Shown in pieces: positions 15,158-23,182 of a stretch of DNA of 64,000 nt; the stretch's first letter is position 1, and each line of letters opens with the position of its first letter. Source of the stretch: Arthrobacter pullicola (GTDB lineage: Bacteria > Actinomycetota > Actinomycetes > Actinomycetales > Micrococcaceae); the NCBI RefSeq assembly GCF_014836875.1, contig NZ_JACSQC010000004.1, forward strand, positions 1-64,000, in the 5' to 3' direction. The notes beneath the pieces are model-generated. The model searched no databases. It saw only the letters and a program-made list of their open reading frames with translations, and was not told the origin of the DNA. Position numbers and translations under genes: made by a program.

Positions 15158-16674
15158 CGCAGTTCCAGCCACAGCGGTGCGGAGACATCCGGATCGTCCA
15201 GGTCCACACCCAGCAGCGACACCGCGAGGCTGATGCGGTGCCGCAGGGAGTTGCGGTGCACGCCCAGGGCCCGGGAGGTGTTTTCCCAGTGTCCCCGGTG
15301 CCGGAGGTACTCGGTGACGGTGCCCACCAGGTCCGCCCGGGGATACCCGGCCAGCTGCTGCACCCATGCCTGCGCGGCGGCGTGGTGCGGATTGCCGGTG
15401 CCGGCCAATGATCCGGGCGCGGCCTGGCCCAACGTGCGGCTCAGTCCCGGTACCAGCCCCGGAACCTCACCCAGGGAAACCGGTTCACTCACCGCGCCGG
15501 CCAGTCCGGGAACCGCTTCTGCCGGCAAGGTGACAGCCTCTTCTCCCGCGCCGGTTTCCGCTGGTGATGCGTCCTGGGGAAGCAGCACATAGAGGACGCC
15601 TTCACGCTCGTGCCGGAGGGAACAGGCCGCCAGGTCCCGGGGGAGCGGCGGCACCCCTGGCTCGGGGACCAGTGCAGACGCACCCGGAAGCAGGTCCGTT
15701 GCATCGGCACCGTCAGCCCGAAGGGCCAGAACCCGGACCCGCCGTGGCAGCTCCGGCAGGCCGACGTCCTCGGCCAGGATCCGGGCCGCTTCGGTATGCC
15801 CATGAAGCAGCAGCTTGGCCACTGCCGAAGCCAGCGCCGAGGTTGTGCCGGACGCGGCTTCCCGCTGCCTGGCCTTCAACGCCAGGAGAGTGCACACGGT
15901 CGTGATGACCTGGCGGTCCGCCGCGGTGAGCTTCCGGCCGGGGCCGACGGCGAGGAAACCATGAATCCGCTCGTTCCGTCCGTTGCGCCCGCTGTGGGGA
16001 ATCGCGTACTCGACGACGGCCTGTCCATGAATCTCGAACGTGGCGGCCGAATGGGTGCCGGCGCGGTTCAGCCGGATGGTCTCCGTCCGGAGCAGCGGAA
16101 GCAGGGCCCCGGTGCTCTCCGGCCAGTACCTGGCCGGGCCCTGGTCTGCCGGAAGGAAGGCAGCCCAGCCGCCCAGGGCCTGGGCCAGTCCGCGGACGAC
16201 GGCGGAGGTTCCGTCGGGCCGCATCGTTGCCTGTGCCAGGGCGGTTTGGGTACCGAGGCTGCCCAGCAGGTCGGCCTGCCCGCTGCGCGCCGAAAGAGTC
16301 CAGAAAGCGCGGGATACCTGCTGGAACGGCACGCCGTCGGGCACTGTCAGCAGATGGATTCCAGCTTCATCGCAGGCCTGGACAAGCTGAGCGGGGACCT
16401 GCTCCAGCCACGGACCGAGCCCGATTCCCAGGGCGTGGATGCCCTTTGCCCGGAGCCTGGCCACATAGCCGGCTGCCGCCAAGGGAGAACCGCCAAGGGG
16501 CATGCCCGTGGTCAGCAGGAGCTCTCCGCCCTCCAGGTACGGGGTGGGATCCTCCAGCTCGGACACATGGACTCCGGTGAGCTGACGGGATGGAAGGCGC
16601 CGCAGGCCCACCGGAACCAGGCTGGGCCCGAGGGTCATGCTGAGCTCAGGGAGGGAAACCATAGGACAAATCAT
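15142..16674 (-). CDS. PucR-family transcriptional regulator
   Basis: 510 residues. The N-terminal PucR sensor domain (about 12-130; LEGGELLLTTGM and HALGIGLG are typical) is followed by a GAF-like middle and a C-terminal PucR helix-turn-helix at about 445-505 (TVTEYLRHRGHWENTSRALGVHRNSLRHRI). Such proteins are ligand-responsive activators of neighbouring catabolic genes. It lies between and opposite to the CoA-transferase and acyl-CoA dehydrogenase genes, the usual place for their regulator. The start is at the ATG at 16674; an alternative ATG four codons in (16662) gives MVSLPEL. The 69 bases shared with the divergent dehydrogenase gene must contain both promoters. Confidence 0.9.
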   Translation of the reverse strand: MICPMVSLPELSMTLGPSLVPVGLRRLPSRQLTGVHVSELEDPTPYLEGGELLLTTGMPLGGSPLAAAGYVARLRAKGIHALGIGLGPWLEQVPAQLVQACDEAGIHLLTVPDGVPFQQVSRAFWTLSARSGQADLLGSLGTQTALAQATMRPDGTSAVVRGLAQALGGWAAFLPADQGPARYWPESTGALLPLLRTETIRLNRAGTHSAATFEIHGQAVVEYAIPHSGRNGRNERIHGFLAVGPGRKLTAADRQVITTVCTLLALKARQREAASGTTSALASAVAKLLLHGHTEAARILAEDVGLPELPRRVRVLALRADGADATDLLPGASALVPEPGVPPLPRDLAACSLRHEREGVLYVLLPQDASPAETGAGEEAVTLPAEAVPGLAGAVSEPVSLGEVPGLVPGLSRTLGQAAPGSLAGTGNPHHAAAQAWVQQLAGYPRADLVGTVTEYLRHRGHWENTSRALGVHRNSLRHRISLAVSLLGVDLDDPDVSAPLWLELRQYGR

Positions 16675-16731
16675 CCGTTATCGGCATCAAATATGGCTGG
16701 AATGTTCAATGACGCATGTCGCAGGCGGCCG

Positions 16732-16744
16732 TAGCGTTGGTTCA
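16732..16744 (+). promoter_or_regulatory. Leaderless promoter of the acyl-CoA dehydrogenase gene
   Basis: TAGCGT (16732-16737), six bases, ATG at 16744, no ribosome-binding site. It lies in the 69-base gap to the divergent PucR gene. Confidence 0.45.
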
Positions 16745-17937
16745 TGAGCCAAACTGCATCCACTGCCGTGGGGGAAACCCTGGAACCTGCTGACCTGATT
16801 GACTTCGACTCGCTGCTCAGCCGCGAGGAGCTGGCACTCCGAACCACGGTGCGGACATTCGTGGATGAAGCAATCCGGCCGAATATTGCCGGCTGGTTCG
16901 AGGCAGCGCACTTCCCGCTGGAGATCGTTCCGGAGATGGGCAGGCTTGGCCTGCTGGGCATGCACCTGCACGGCTACGGCTGCGCCGGACGCACAGCGGT
17001 GGAATACGGCATCGCCGGTGCCGAACTTGAAGCAGGTGATTCCGGGCTGCGGACGTTTGTTTCTGTGCAGGGGTCCCTGGCGATGAGCGCCATCGCCAAA
17101 TGGGGGTCCGAGGAGCAGAAGTCCCGGTGGCTGCCCGGTATGGCAAAGGGTGAGCTGATTGGCTGTTTCGGGCTGACCGAGCCCACGGCCGGCTCCGATC
17201 CGTCCGCCATGAAGACCTTCGCCCGGCGGGACGGCGAAGACTGGGTGCTCAACGGAACAAAGCGCTGGATCGGCCTGGCCAATGTGGCTGACGTGGCCGT
17301 GATCTGGGCACAGACCGACGGCGGCATCCGGGGTTTCGTGGTTCCCACCGGCAGCAGCGGGTTCTCCGCGGTGCCGATTGAACCGAAACTCTCCATGCGG
17401 GCCAGCATCCAGTGCGAGATCGAACTAACTGACGTCCGTCTCCCGGCCGGCGCGCTGCTGCCGGACGCGCACGGCCTGCGCGGCCCGTTCTCCTGCCTCA
17501 ACGAGGCCCGCTACGGCATCATCTGGGGAGCCATGGGAGCCGCGAGGGATTCCTTCGAGGCCGCCCTGGCCTATTCCAAGGACCGGCTGCAGTTCGATAA
17601 ACCGCTGGCGGGCTACCAGCTGACCCAGCAGAAACTGGTGGACATGGCCCTGGAAATTAACAAGGGGTTCCTGCTGGCCCTGCACCTGGGCCGGCTCAAG
17701 GATGCCGGAGCCCTGCAGAACCACCAGATTTCCGTGGGCAAGCTCAACAATGTCCGTGAAGCCATTGCGATCGCACGGGAAGCCCGGACGATCCTCGGCG
17801 GCAACGGCATCACCCTGGAATACTCACCGCTGCGCCACGCGAACAATCTCGAGTCGGTCCGCACTTATGAAGGGACCGATGAGGTGCATACCCTGATCCT
17901 GGGGCAGCGGCTGACCGGTCTTCCCGCGTTCCGCTGA
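16744..17937 (+). CDS. gcdH: Glutaryl-CoA dehydrogenase-like acyl-CoA dehydrogenase
   Basis: 397 residues with the complete acyl-CoA dehydrogenase fold: the N-terminal helical domain, the flavin segment CFGLTEPTAGSDPS, WVLNGTKRWIGLA, and the C-terminal domain with catalytic Glu at about 376 in TYEGTDEVHTLILGQ. The pattern NEARYGIIWGAMGAA and the RTYEGT placement match glutaryl-CoA dehydrogenases, which oxidise and decarboxylate glutaryl-CoA to crotonyl-CoA during lysine and glutarate breakdown. The paired CoA-transferase supports this. Related subgroups act on other short-chain acyl-CoAs, so substrate certainty is moderate. Followed by a terminator. Confidence 0.83.
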   Translation: MSQTASTAVGETLEPADLIDFDSLLSREELALRTTVRTFVDEAIRPNIAGWFEAAHFPLEIVPEMGRLGLLGMHLHGYGCAGRTAVEYGIAGAELEAGDSGLRTFVSVQGSLAMSAIAKWGSEEQKSRWLPGMAKGELIGCFGLTEPTAGSDPSAMKTFARRDGEDWVLNGTKRWIGLANVADVAVIWAQTDGGIRGFVVPTGSSGFSAVPIEPKLSMRASIQCEIELTDVRLPAGALLPDAHGLRGPFSCLNEARYGIIWGAMGAARDSFEAALAYSKDRLQFDKPLAGYQLTQQKLVDMALEINKGFLLALHLGRLKDAGALQNHQISVGKLNNVREAIAIAREARTILGGNGITLEYSPLRHANNLESVRTYEGTDEVHTLILGQRLTGLPAFR

Positions 17938-17960
17938 CCCGTTCGGCAACCGGCGGCAAC

Positions 17961-17994
17961 GGGTGGGGTACCGTGAAATGGCCCCACCCCTTTT
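17961..17994 (+). terminator. Terminator after gcdH
   Basis: GGGTGGGG (17961-17968) pairs with CCCCACCC (17982-17989) around a 13-base loop, followed by CTTTT. Confidence 0.75.
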
Positions 17995-18033
17995 CACGCC
18001 CCGGAGGCCGTGCACGTATGACCGTCCGCTTCG

Positions 18034-18945
18034 ATGAGTGATTTCCCCTACCTCTGCGCCGGCACAGCCTGGGACAACGACGGCGCAGTGCTGCGGCTCT
18101 ACGCTCCCGACGGCGCACCGTACCCGCTGCGGCTGGGCCCCGGGACCGAACTGCGCTTCCGGACCCAGTCCGGGACGCCGCGGTACTGCCTGGGCTATGA
18201 CCAGATGCTGGAAGCTGGCCGTACGTCCCATCCATGCCCGGCGCAGGCCCCGGCTGAACGCGGTTACCAGTGCGGGCGCTGCTTTGCCCGGGATGAGAGC
18301 CGCCTGGTGCACAACAGCCACCGCGGCGGGCCGCTTCCTGCCGGGCTGCGGGATTATCTTGCCCGGCCGCAGTGGCTGTACATCGCCACCTTTGCCGACG
18401 GCACCACCAAGGTGGGGACCGCCGCAGGCCAACGCAGGGTGCTGCGCCTGACGGAACAGGGCGCCGTCGCGGCCCAGTATGTGGCCAGGGCTGCGGATGG
18501 GCTGCGGGTGCGGGTCCTGGAGGACGCGGTGTCTTCCGGCCTCGGCCTGACCCAAGCCGTGCGGTCCGGGGCGAAGTGTGCGTCGCTGGCATCTCCGCTT
18601 CCCCTGGATTCCCTGGCGGACATCAACGCCGGTCACGCTGATGCCGCCCGCGCATTGCTCTTCACCCTGGACCCCGCGGGCTTCGAGGTGGTCAAGGACA
18701 CCTGGTCCCGCCCGGCCGCCTTCGACGCCGTGCTGGGCCACCGGGGCGCGGGAATCTACCCGCTGCCGCTGACCACCGGCGAACATGGCCTGCTGATCCG
18801 CGGCCTGCTGGGGAGCGCCGCGCTGGTGTCGACAGATGGCGAAGAGCTCCGCTTCCTGGCGGACCTCACCCAGCTCAAGGGACAGCGGCTGGAACTGGGC
18901 CGGTTCCGCACCATGCTGCCGGCCCTGCAGGAACCGCTGTTCTAG
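18034..18945 (+). CDS. DUF2797 family protein
   Basis: 303 residues. N-terminal half carries cysteine and histidine residues in the DUF2797 pattern (CLGYD, SHPCPA, YQCGRCF, LVHNSHRGG), which suggests a metal-binding module. It is followed by PQWLYIATFADGTTKVGTA, resembling the GIY-YIG-like strand typical of the family. No function is established. Start uncertainty: a GGAGG lies before an ATG at 18018 that opens a 7-codon frame ending at 18041, overlapping the gene start at 18034. Either a mini-ORF couples translation to this gene, or the true N-terminus is in another frame. Confidence 0.75.
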   Translation: MSDFPYLCAGTAWDNDGAVLRLYAPDGAPYPLRLGPGTELRFRTQSGTPRYCLGYDQMLEAGRTSHPCPAQAPAERGYQCGRCFARDESRLVHNSHRGGPLPAGLRDYLARPQWLYIATFADGTTKVGTAAGQRRVLRLTEQGAVAAQYVARAADGLRVRVLEDAVSSGLGLTQAVRSGAKCASLASPLPLDSLADINAGHADAARALLFTLDPAGFEVVKDTWSRPAAFDAVLGHRGAGIYPLPLTTGEHGLLIRGLLGSAALVSTDGEELRFLADLTQLKGQRLELGRFRTMLPALQEPLF

Positions 18946-19014
18946 CCCGGCCGGTCCGGCAGCCCCCGATGCGGCGCCGGCCACACGGTTTCGGTAACCC
19001 CGGCGCCCCGACTG

Positions 19015-19027
19015 TATTCTGAAACCA
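19015..19027 (+). promoter_or_regulatory. Leaderless promoter of the small membrane protein-dehydratase-murB run
   Basis: TATTCT (19015-19020), then GAAACC, then ATG at 19027. It is the only obvious promoter for the four coupled genes up to murB. Confidence 0.5.
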
Positions 19028-19257
19028 TGCTTAACACCCCCTGGGAAACCGGATCTCCGCTGTACCGCCGCCTGGTAGTCATTGCACTCTCCGTGACAGG
19101 CGCCGGAATCCTGATGGTCCTCCTCGGGGCGGTGACCAACCAGCAGATTATTATGTATCTTGCCCTGCCGGTGATCGTGGTGGGCATGAGCGCGCACCTC
19201 AGCGGTATGGTGGTGCGAGCCCGCGACGCCAAACGCCGGATGAAGGGAAACAAATGA
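19027..19257 (+). CDS. Small two-helix membrane protein
   Basis: 76 residues with two predicted transmembrane helices (about 14-36 and 41-63) joined by a short loop (VTNQQ), and a basic C-terminus (RARDAKRRMKGNK) placing both ends inside the cell. I do not recognise a family. Its stop overlaps the start of the HadA-like gene by four bases (ATGA), so it is the first gene of a coupled run with the dehydratase subunits and murB. A membrane anchor or scaffold for that group is possible but only an inference from position. Confidence 0.7.
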   Translation: MLNTPWETGSPLYRRLVVIALSVTGAGILMVLLGAVTNQQIIMYLALPVIVVGMSAHLSGMVVRARDAKRRMKGNK

Positions 19258-19703
19258 GCATCAACCCCGACCTGCAGGGCCGCAGCTACCCGGCGGGGGA
19301 GCCCTACCAGGTGGGGCGGGAGAAAATCCGTGAGTTCGCCCGCGCTGTGAAAGCGACCCATCCGGCGCACTTCGAGTCCGCTGCTGCGGAGCAGCTCGGC
19401 TACCCGGACCTGATCGCTCCGCCCACCTTCGCGATCATTGTGGCCCAGCAGGCGGACGCCCAGCTGATCAATGACCCCGGGGCCGGCATTGACTTCTCCC
19501 GTGTGGTCCACGCCGACCAGCGGTTCACCCACCACCGGCCCATTGTGGCCGGGGACGAACTCCTGGCTGAACTTCACGTTGACTCCGTGCGTGCCATGGG
19601 CGACGGCGCCCTGATCAGCACGCGAGCCGAAATCTCCACGGTGGAAGGCGAAAAGGTCGCGACCACCGTCTCATCCATCCTTGTCCGGGGAGAGGGCCAG
19701 TAA
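19254..19703 (+). CDS. HadA-like MaoC dehydratase subunit
   Basis: 149 residues. FAS1-like dehydratase domain, the non-catalytic partner subunit in HadAB-type (R)-hydroxyacyl dehydratases: it starts with LQGRSYPAGEPYQVGREKIREFARA and contains GYPDLIAPPTF, both typical of HadA/HadC. In mycobacteria HadAB dehydrates acyl-ACP in FAS-II for mycolic acids. Micrococcaceae lack mycolates, so the substrate here is unknown. Followed after two bases by the catalytic partner. Confidence 0.85.
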   Translation: MSINPDLQGRSYPAGEPYQVGREKIREFARAVKATHPAHFESAAAEQLGYPDLIAPPTFAIIVAQQADAQLINDPGAGIDFSRVVHADQRFTHHRPIVAGDELLAELHVDSVRAMGDGALISTRAEISTVEGEKVATTVSSILVRGEGQ

Positions 19704-19705
19704 CC

Positions 19706-20137
19706 ATGTCCATTGCACTCAGCGAACTGACAGTCGGCCAGGTTATCGGCAGTACCACCCTCGAGATCAGCAGGGCGGACCTGGTCCGCTATGCCGGCGC
19801 CTCCGGTGACTTCAATCCGATCCACTGGAACGAGCGGTTCGCCCGTTCCGTGGAGCTTCCCGGTGTAATCGCGCACGGCATGTTCACCATGGGAGCGGCC
19901 GTCCAGCTGGTCACCGACTGGATCGGCGATCCAGGCGCCGTGCTGGACTACCAGACCCGCTTCACCCGCCCGGTCACCGTAGAGGACATTGACGGTTCCC
20001 CCGGGGCCGTCGTCGACGTGACCGGCACCATCGGTGCCATTGATACGGACAACTCGACCGCGCGCGTGGACCTCACAGTCACCTTCAACGGTCAGAAGGT
20101 CCTGGTCAAGGCGCAGGCGGTTGTCCGGATCTGGTGA
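19706..20137 (+). CDS. HadB-like MaoC dehydratase, catalytic subunit
   Basis: 143 residues. Hot-dog fold MaoC domain with the hydratase-2 motif ASGDFNPIHWNERFAR, whose Asp and His are the catalytic pair, and the downstream GVIAHGMFTMG. It should form a heterodimer with the product of the preceding gene and dehydrate 3-hydroxyacyl thioesters. The start is two bases after the HadA-like stop; its own stop overlaps the GTG of murB (GTGA at 20134-20137). This gene order ahead of murB is widespread in actinobacteria. Confidence 0.9.
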   Translation: MSIALSELTVGQVIGSTTLEISRADLVRYAGASGDFNPIHWNERFARSVELPGVIAHGMFTMGAAVQLVTDWIGDPGAVLDYQTRFTRPVTVEDIDGSPGAVVDVTGTIGAIDTDNSTARVDLTVTFNGQKVLVKAQAVVRIW

Positions 20138-21216
20138 GCGCACTGACCTCGATGCAGCTGGCATCACTGACTACTTCCCGCGTGGGCGGACCCGCGCGGC
20201 GCTACCTGTTGGCTGAAACACCGGATGAACTTATCGGTATGGTCCGGGCGGCGGACGAAGCGTCCGAACCGCTTCTGCTTGTCGGCGGCGGATCCAACCT
20301 GCTGATTTCCGACGCCGGCTTTGACGGCGCCGTGGTGCACGTCGGGAACCGCGGAGTAACCATCCGGAACGGCAAGGGAGGCACCGCAGTCGTCGAAGCG
20401 CAGGCGGGCCATCCCTGGGATGAGCTCGTCGCCCAAACCGTGGCAGAGGGGTATTCCGGGCTGGAAGCACTCTCCGGCATCCCGGGCCTGGCTGGAGCGA
20501 CGCCGGTGCAGAACGTGGGTGCCTACGGAGCCGACGTTTCACACAGCATCGTCTCCGTGCAGACCTGGGACCGTGAAACCCGGCAGCAGCGCCGCTTCGG
20601 AGCGGCAGAACTGGAATTCGGCTACCGCGATTCGCTCCTGAAGCGCACCACCGTGAACGGCTCGCCCCGCTATGTTGTCCTGAGCGTGGAGTTCTCCCTC
20701 ACCCAGGGCGCGGAGAGCGCGCCGATCCGCTACGCCGAACTGGCCCGGGCGCTCGGTGTGGAAGTCGGTGACACAGCCGACGCCGCAGATGTTCGCCGCG
20801 AGGTGCTTCGGCTGCGTGCAGGCAAGGGCATGGTCCTGAACCCCGCTGACCCAGATACCTTCAGCACCGGGTCCTTCTTCACCAACCCCATCCTCCCGGC
20901 CCCCGAGGTGGACAGGCTTCCGGCCGAGGCGCCGCGCTACCCGGTTGCCGAGCCCGGCCTGGTCAAGCTCAGCGCTGCCTGGCTGATCGAGCATGCCGGC
21001 TTCGGCAAGGGCTTCGGGCTGACCGGAAATCCTGGCAGCGGGATCGCCGGCGGGCGGGCCTCCCTGTCCGCGAAGCATACCCTCGCCGTGACCAACCGCG
21101 GCGACGCGTCGGCACAGGACCTGCTGGCGATCGCGCGCGCGGTGGCCGACGGCGTCGAACAGGCGTTTGGCATCCGGCTCCAGCCGGAGCCGCTGCTCAT
21201 CAACTGCGCCCTCTAA
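20134..21216 (+). CDS. murB: UDP-N-acetylenolpyruvoylglucosamine reductase
   Basis: 360 residues. FAD enzyme reducing the enolpyruvyl group to make UDP-MurNAc for peptidoglycan. Visible motifs: TSRVGGPAR, the FAD segment LLVGGGSNLLISDAGFDG, GLEALSGIPGLAGATPVQNVGAYG, FGYRDSLLK, and the catalytic serine in TGSFFTNP. The C-terminus SAAWLIEHAGFGKGF and AVTNRGDASAQDLLAL-type end fit the family. It starts with GTG at 20134, overlapping the preceding stop by four bases. Followed by a clear intrinsic terminator. Confidence 0.97.
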   Translation: MSALTSMQLASLTTSRVGGPARRYLLAETPDELIGMVRAADEASEPLLLVGGGSNLLISDAGFDGAVVHVGNRGVTIRNGKGGTAVVEAQAGHPWDELVAQTVAEGYSGLEALSGIPGLAGATPVQNVGAYGADVSHSIVSVQTWDRETRQQRRFGAAELEFGYRDSLLKRTTVNGSPRYVVLSVEFSLTQGAESAPIRYAELARALGVEVGDTADAADVRREVLRLRAGKGMVLNPADPDTFSTGSFFTNPILPAPEVDRLPAEAPRYPVAEPGLVKLSAAWLIEHAGFGKGFGLTGNPGSGIAGGRASLSAKHTLAVTNRGDASAQDLLAIARAVADGVEQAFGIRLQPEPLLINCAL

Positions 21217-21229
21217 AGCACCTGCGTCA

Positions 21230-21264
21230 AGCGGCCGTCCGGATCACCGGGCGGCCGCTTTTTT
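21230..21264 (+). terminator. Intrinsic terminator of murB
   Basis: AGCGGCCGTCCGG (21230-21242) pairs with CCGGGCGGCCGCT (21247-21259) with one G-U pair, loop ATCA, then TTTTTT. Confidence 0.92.
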
Positions 21265-21294
21265 GCTGTCCGGGACGCTGAGGCATTGGCTCGA

Positions 21295-21333
21295 TTTAAA
21301 CTTAGTACCCGGAATAGTTAGACTTCCTAAGTA
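21295..21333 (+). promoter_or_regulatory. Promoter and candidate operator of the MarR gene
   Basis: TTTAAA (21295-21300), 18 bases, TAGACT (21319-21324), then eight bases to the ATG at 21333, so the message is probably leaderless. Inverted hexamers ACTTAG (21300-21305) and CTAAGT (21327-21332) flank the promoter and would place a MarR dimer over it, consistent with autorepression. Confidence 0.5.
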
Positions 21334-21833
21334 TGAGCTTCGATGAGTCCCTCGAACTGTCACAACGGCTGCGGCCGATGCTGCCCCGGCTGTACCACCA
21401 GAGCCGGCAGCGGATCCCGGGCTGGGACCTCACGGCGTCGCAGTCCTCCGTGATGACCACCCTGGTGCACCGGGGACCCCTGCGGATGGGGGAACTGGCT
21501 GCTTTGGAGGGGGTGCAGCTGCCGTCTGCCACCTCCGTGGTCAACGGACTGGTCAAGCTCGGTCTGGTGGAGCGGCGCGCCGATCCGGCGGACCGCAGGG
21601 CCGTGGTGATCGACCTCACCGGCAAAGGCCGGGAGCAGGTGGGCGAACTGACAGCCCGGCGGAACCACTCTTTCGCCCTGCTCCTGGAGCGGCTGTCCAA
21701 AGCGGACCGCCGGCTGCTTGAGGCTGCCCTCCCGGCGATTGGACGGCTGCTGGAGCAGGAGCCTGAAGCTTCGGAGCTGCCCGCCGCTCCCAGCCCCGCT
21801 GCACCCCTGCCCGGCGGCCCTGAAGCAAACTAA
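21333..21833 (+). CDS. MarR-family transcriptional regulator
   Basis: 166 residues. Winged-helix core from about 35 to 120: LTASQSSVMTTL, RMGELAALEGVQLPSATSVVNGLVKLGLVERRADPADRRAVVIDLT is the textbook MarR helix-turn-helix plus wing with the DxR motif. The C-terminal 25 residues are a Pro/Ala tail. It lies 26 bases upstream of an MFS exporter in the same direction, so it probably represses the pair in the absence of a toxic ligand. Binding ligand unknown. Confidence 0.93.
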   Translation: MSFDESLELSQRLRPMLPRLYHQSRQRIPGWDLTASQSSVMTTLVHRGPLRMGELAALEGVQLPSATSVVNGLVKLGLVERRADPADRRAVVIDLTGKGREQVGELTARRNHSFALLLERLSKADRRLLEAALPAIGRLLEQEPEASELPAAPSPAAPLPGGPEAN

Positions 21834-21859
21834 CAGCAAGCGGAAAGGCCCACAGACCC

Positions 21860-23101
21860 ATGAATAGAGCCGCAGCCACGGAACCACGCCCGGCCCATCC
21901 CCGGCTTACAGACGCGCTGCGCGGACAGCCGAAGACGGTCTGGGTAACTGCCTTTGCCGCCGTGATCGCGTTTATGGGCATCGGCCTGGTTGATCCGATT
22001 CTGAACACCATCACCGAAGAGCTTGGCGCATCGCCCACCCAGACCACCCTGCTCTTCGGCTCCTATCTGGGCGTCCAGGTGGTGGCCATGCTGCTGACCG
22101 GGGTGATGTCCTACCGGTTCGGCGCCAAACGGACGCTCATTACCGGGCTGGTGCTGATCGTGCTGGCTGCCGGAGCCTGCGCCCTGGTTAACAGCATTGA
22201 AGCGCTGGTCTGGCTCCGGGCCCTCTGGGGACTGGGCAACGCCTTCTTCATCGCCACAGCACTCTCGGTCATCGTCGGTGCAGCGGCGGGCGGCCAGGCC
22301 GGAGCCATCCTGCTGTATGAGGCCGCGCTCGGCGTCGGGCTGGCCGTCGGACCGCTCCTGGGTGCCGCGCTGGGCACCCTTTCCTGGCGCGGGCCGTTCG
22401 CCGGCACCGCCGTGCTGATGGCTGTCGGGGTAATCCTCTGCGCCACCATGCTGGCCGGGGACAAAGGAAAAGCCGAACGCCAGCGGATCCGGCTCATCGA
22501 TCCGATCCTGGCCCTGCGCAACCGCAACCTGCTGGTGACCTCGCTGGGATCGGCGTTCTACACGGCGGCCTTCTTCGCGATCATCGCCTGGGCGCCCTTC
22601 GTCCTGGAGGAAGGCGCCTTCTACGTCGGCTTCGTCTTCTTCGGCTGGGGCCTGTGCGTGGCGGTCTCCGGCGTGGTGCTCGCCCCCAAGATGGCCTGCT
22701 GGTTCGGCGAACGCGGCGGAGCCGTCATCGCCGTGCTGTTGTATGCCCTGGTCCTGCTTGCCATGGCCTTCGGGAACAAGACCGTGGTGGTCATCGGAAT
22801 CATCGTGTCCGGCATCTTCTCCGGCATCCTGAACACCCTGCTCACCGGTACCGCCATGAGTTCGGGCAAGGCTCCGCGTGCCGTGAACAGCGCCGGCTAC
22901 AACTTCCTGCGCTGGTTCGGCGGTGCCGTGTCCGCGGTCCTGGTCGGCCACGTGGCGGGGTGGCTGGGCCTGCGGGCACCGTTCTGGGTGGGTGCGGTCT
23001 GCTGCGCCGCGGCCGCGGCCCTGCTGCTGCTCCGCCAGGAAGCCGGTGACCCGGACCCGCACACCGTGCCGGCGGAAGCCGCCGCCATCGGCGCAGAATG
23101 A
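21860..23101 (+). CDS. MFS transporter, drug-efflux type
   Basis: 413 residues with about 12 transmembrane helices. The N-terminal half has GIGLVDPILNTI and the loop after helix 2-3 GVMSYRFGAKRTLI, close to the MFS motif A (G-(hydrophobic)-DR(F)G-R-). The helix-5 region GPLLGAALGTLSWRGPF matches the antiporter motif C neighbourhood found in drug/H+ antiporters. AAAGG precedes the ATG at 21860. Partner of the upstream MarR regulator, which supports a role in exporting an organic compound; the substrate is not predictable. Confidence 0.9.
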   Translation: MNRAAATEPRPAHPRLTDALRGQPKTVWVTAFAAVIAFMGIGLVDPILNTITEELGASPTQTTLLFGSYLGVQVVAMLLTGVMSYRFGAKRTLITGLVLIVLAAGACALVNSIEALVWLRALWGLGNAFFIATALSVIVGAAAGGQAGAILLYEAALGVGLAVGPLLGAALGTLSWRGPFAGTAVLMAVGVILCATMLAGDKGKAERQRIRLIDPILALRNRNLLVTSLGSAFYTAAFFAIIAWAPFVLEEGAFYVGFVFFGWGLCVAVSGVVLAPKMACWFGERGGAVIAVLLYALVLLAMAFGNKTVVVIGIIVSGIFSGILNTLLTGTAMSSGKAPRAVNSAGYNFLRWFGGAVSAVLVGHVAGWLGLRAPFWVGAVCCAAAAALLLLRQEAGDPDPHTVPAEAAAIGAE

Positions 23102-23133
23102 CCGCGGGCTCACCTTAGACCGCCGGGAACAGG

Positions 23134-23169
23134 AAAAGCGGCCGTTTGGAATTCCAAACGGCCGCTTTT
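23134..23169. terminator. Bidirectional terminator between the MFS gene and asd
   Basis: Perfect 16-bp palindrome: 23134-23149 pairs with 23154-23169, loop AATT, with A and T runs at the two ends, so it can stop transcription from both converging genes. Confidence 0.93.
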
Positions 23170-23182
23170 GTGTTCTGTGGAG

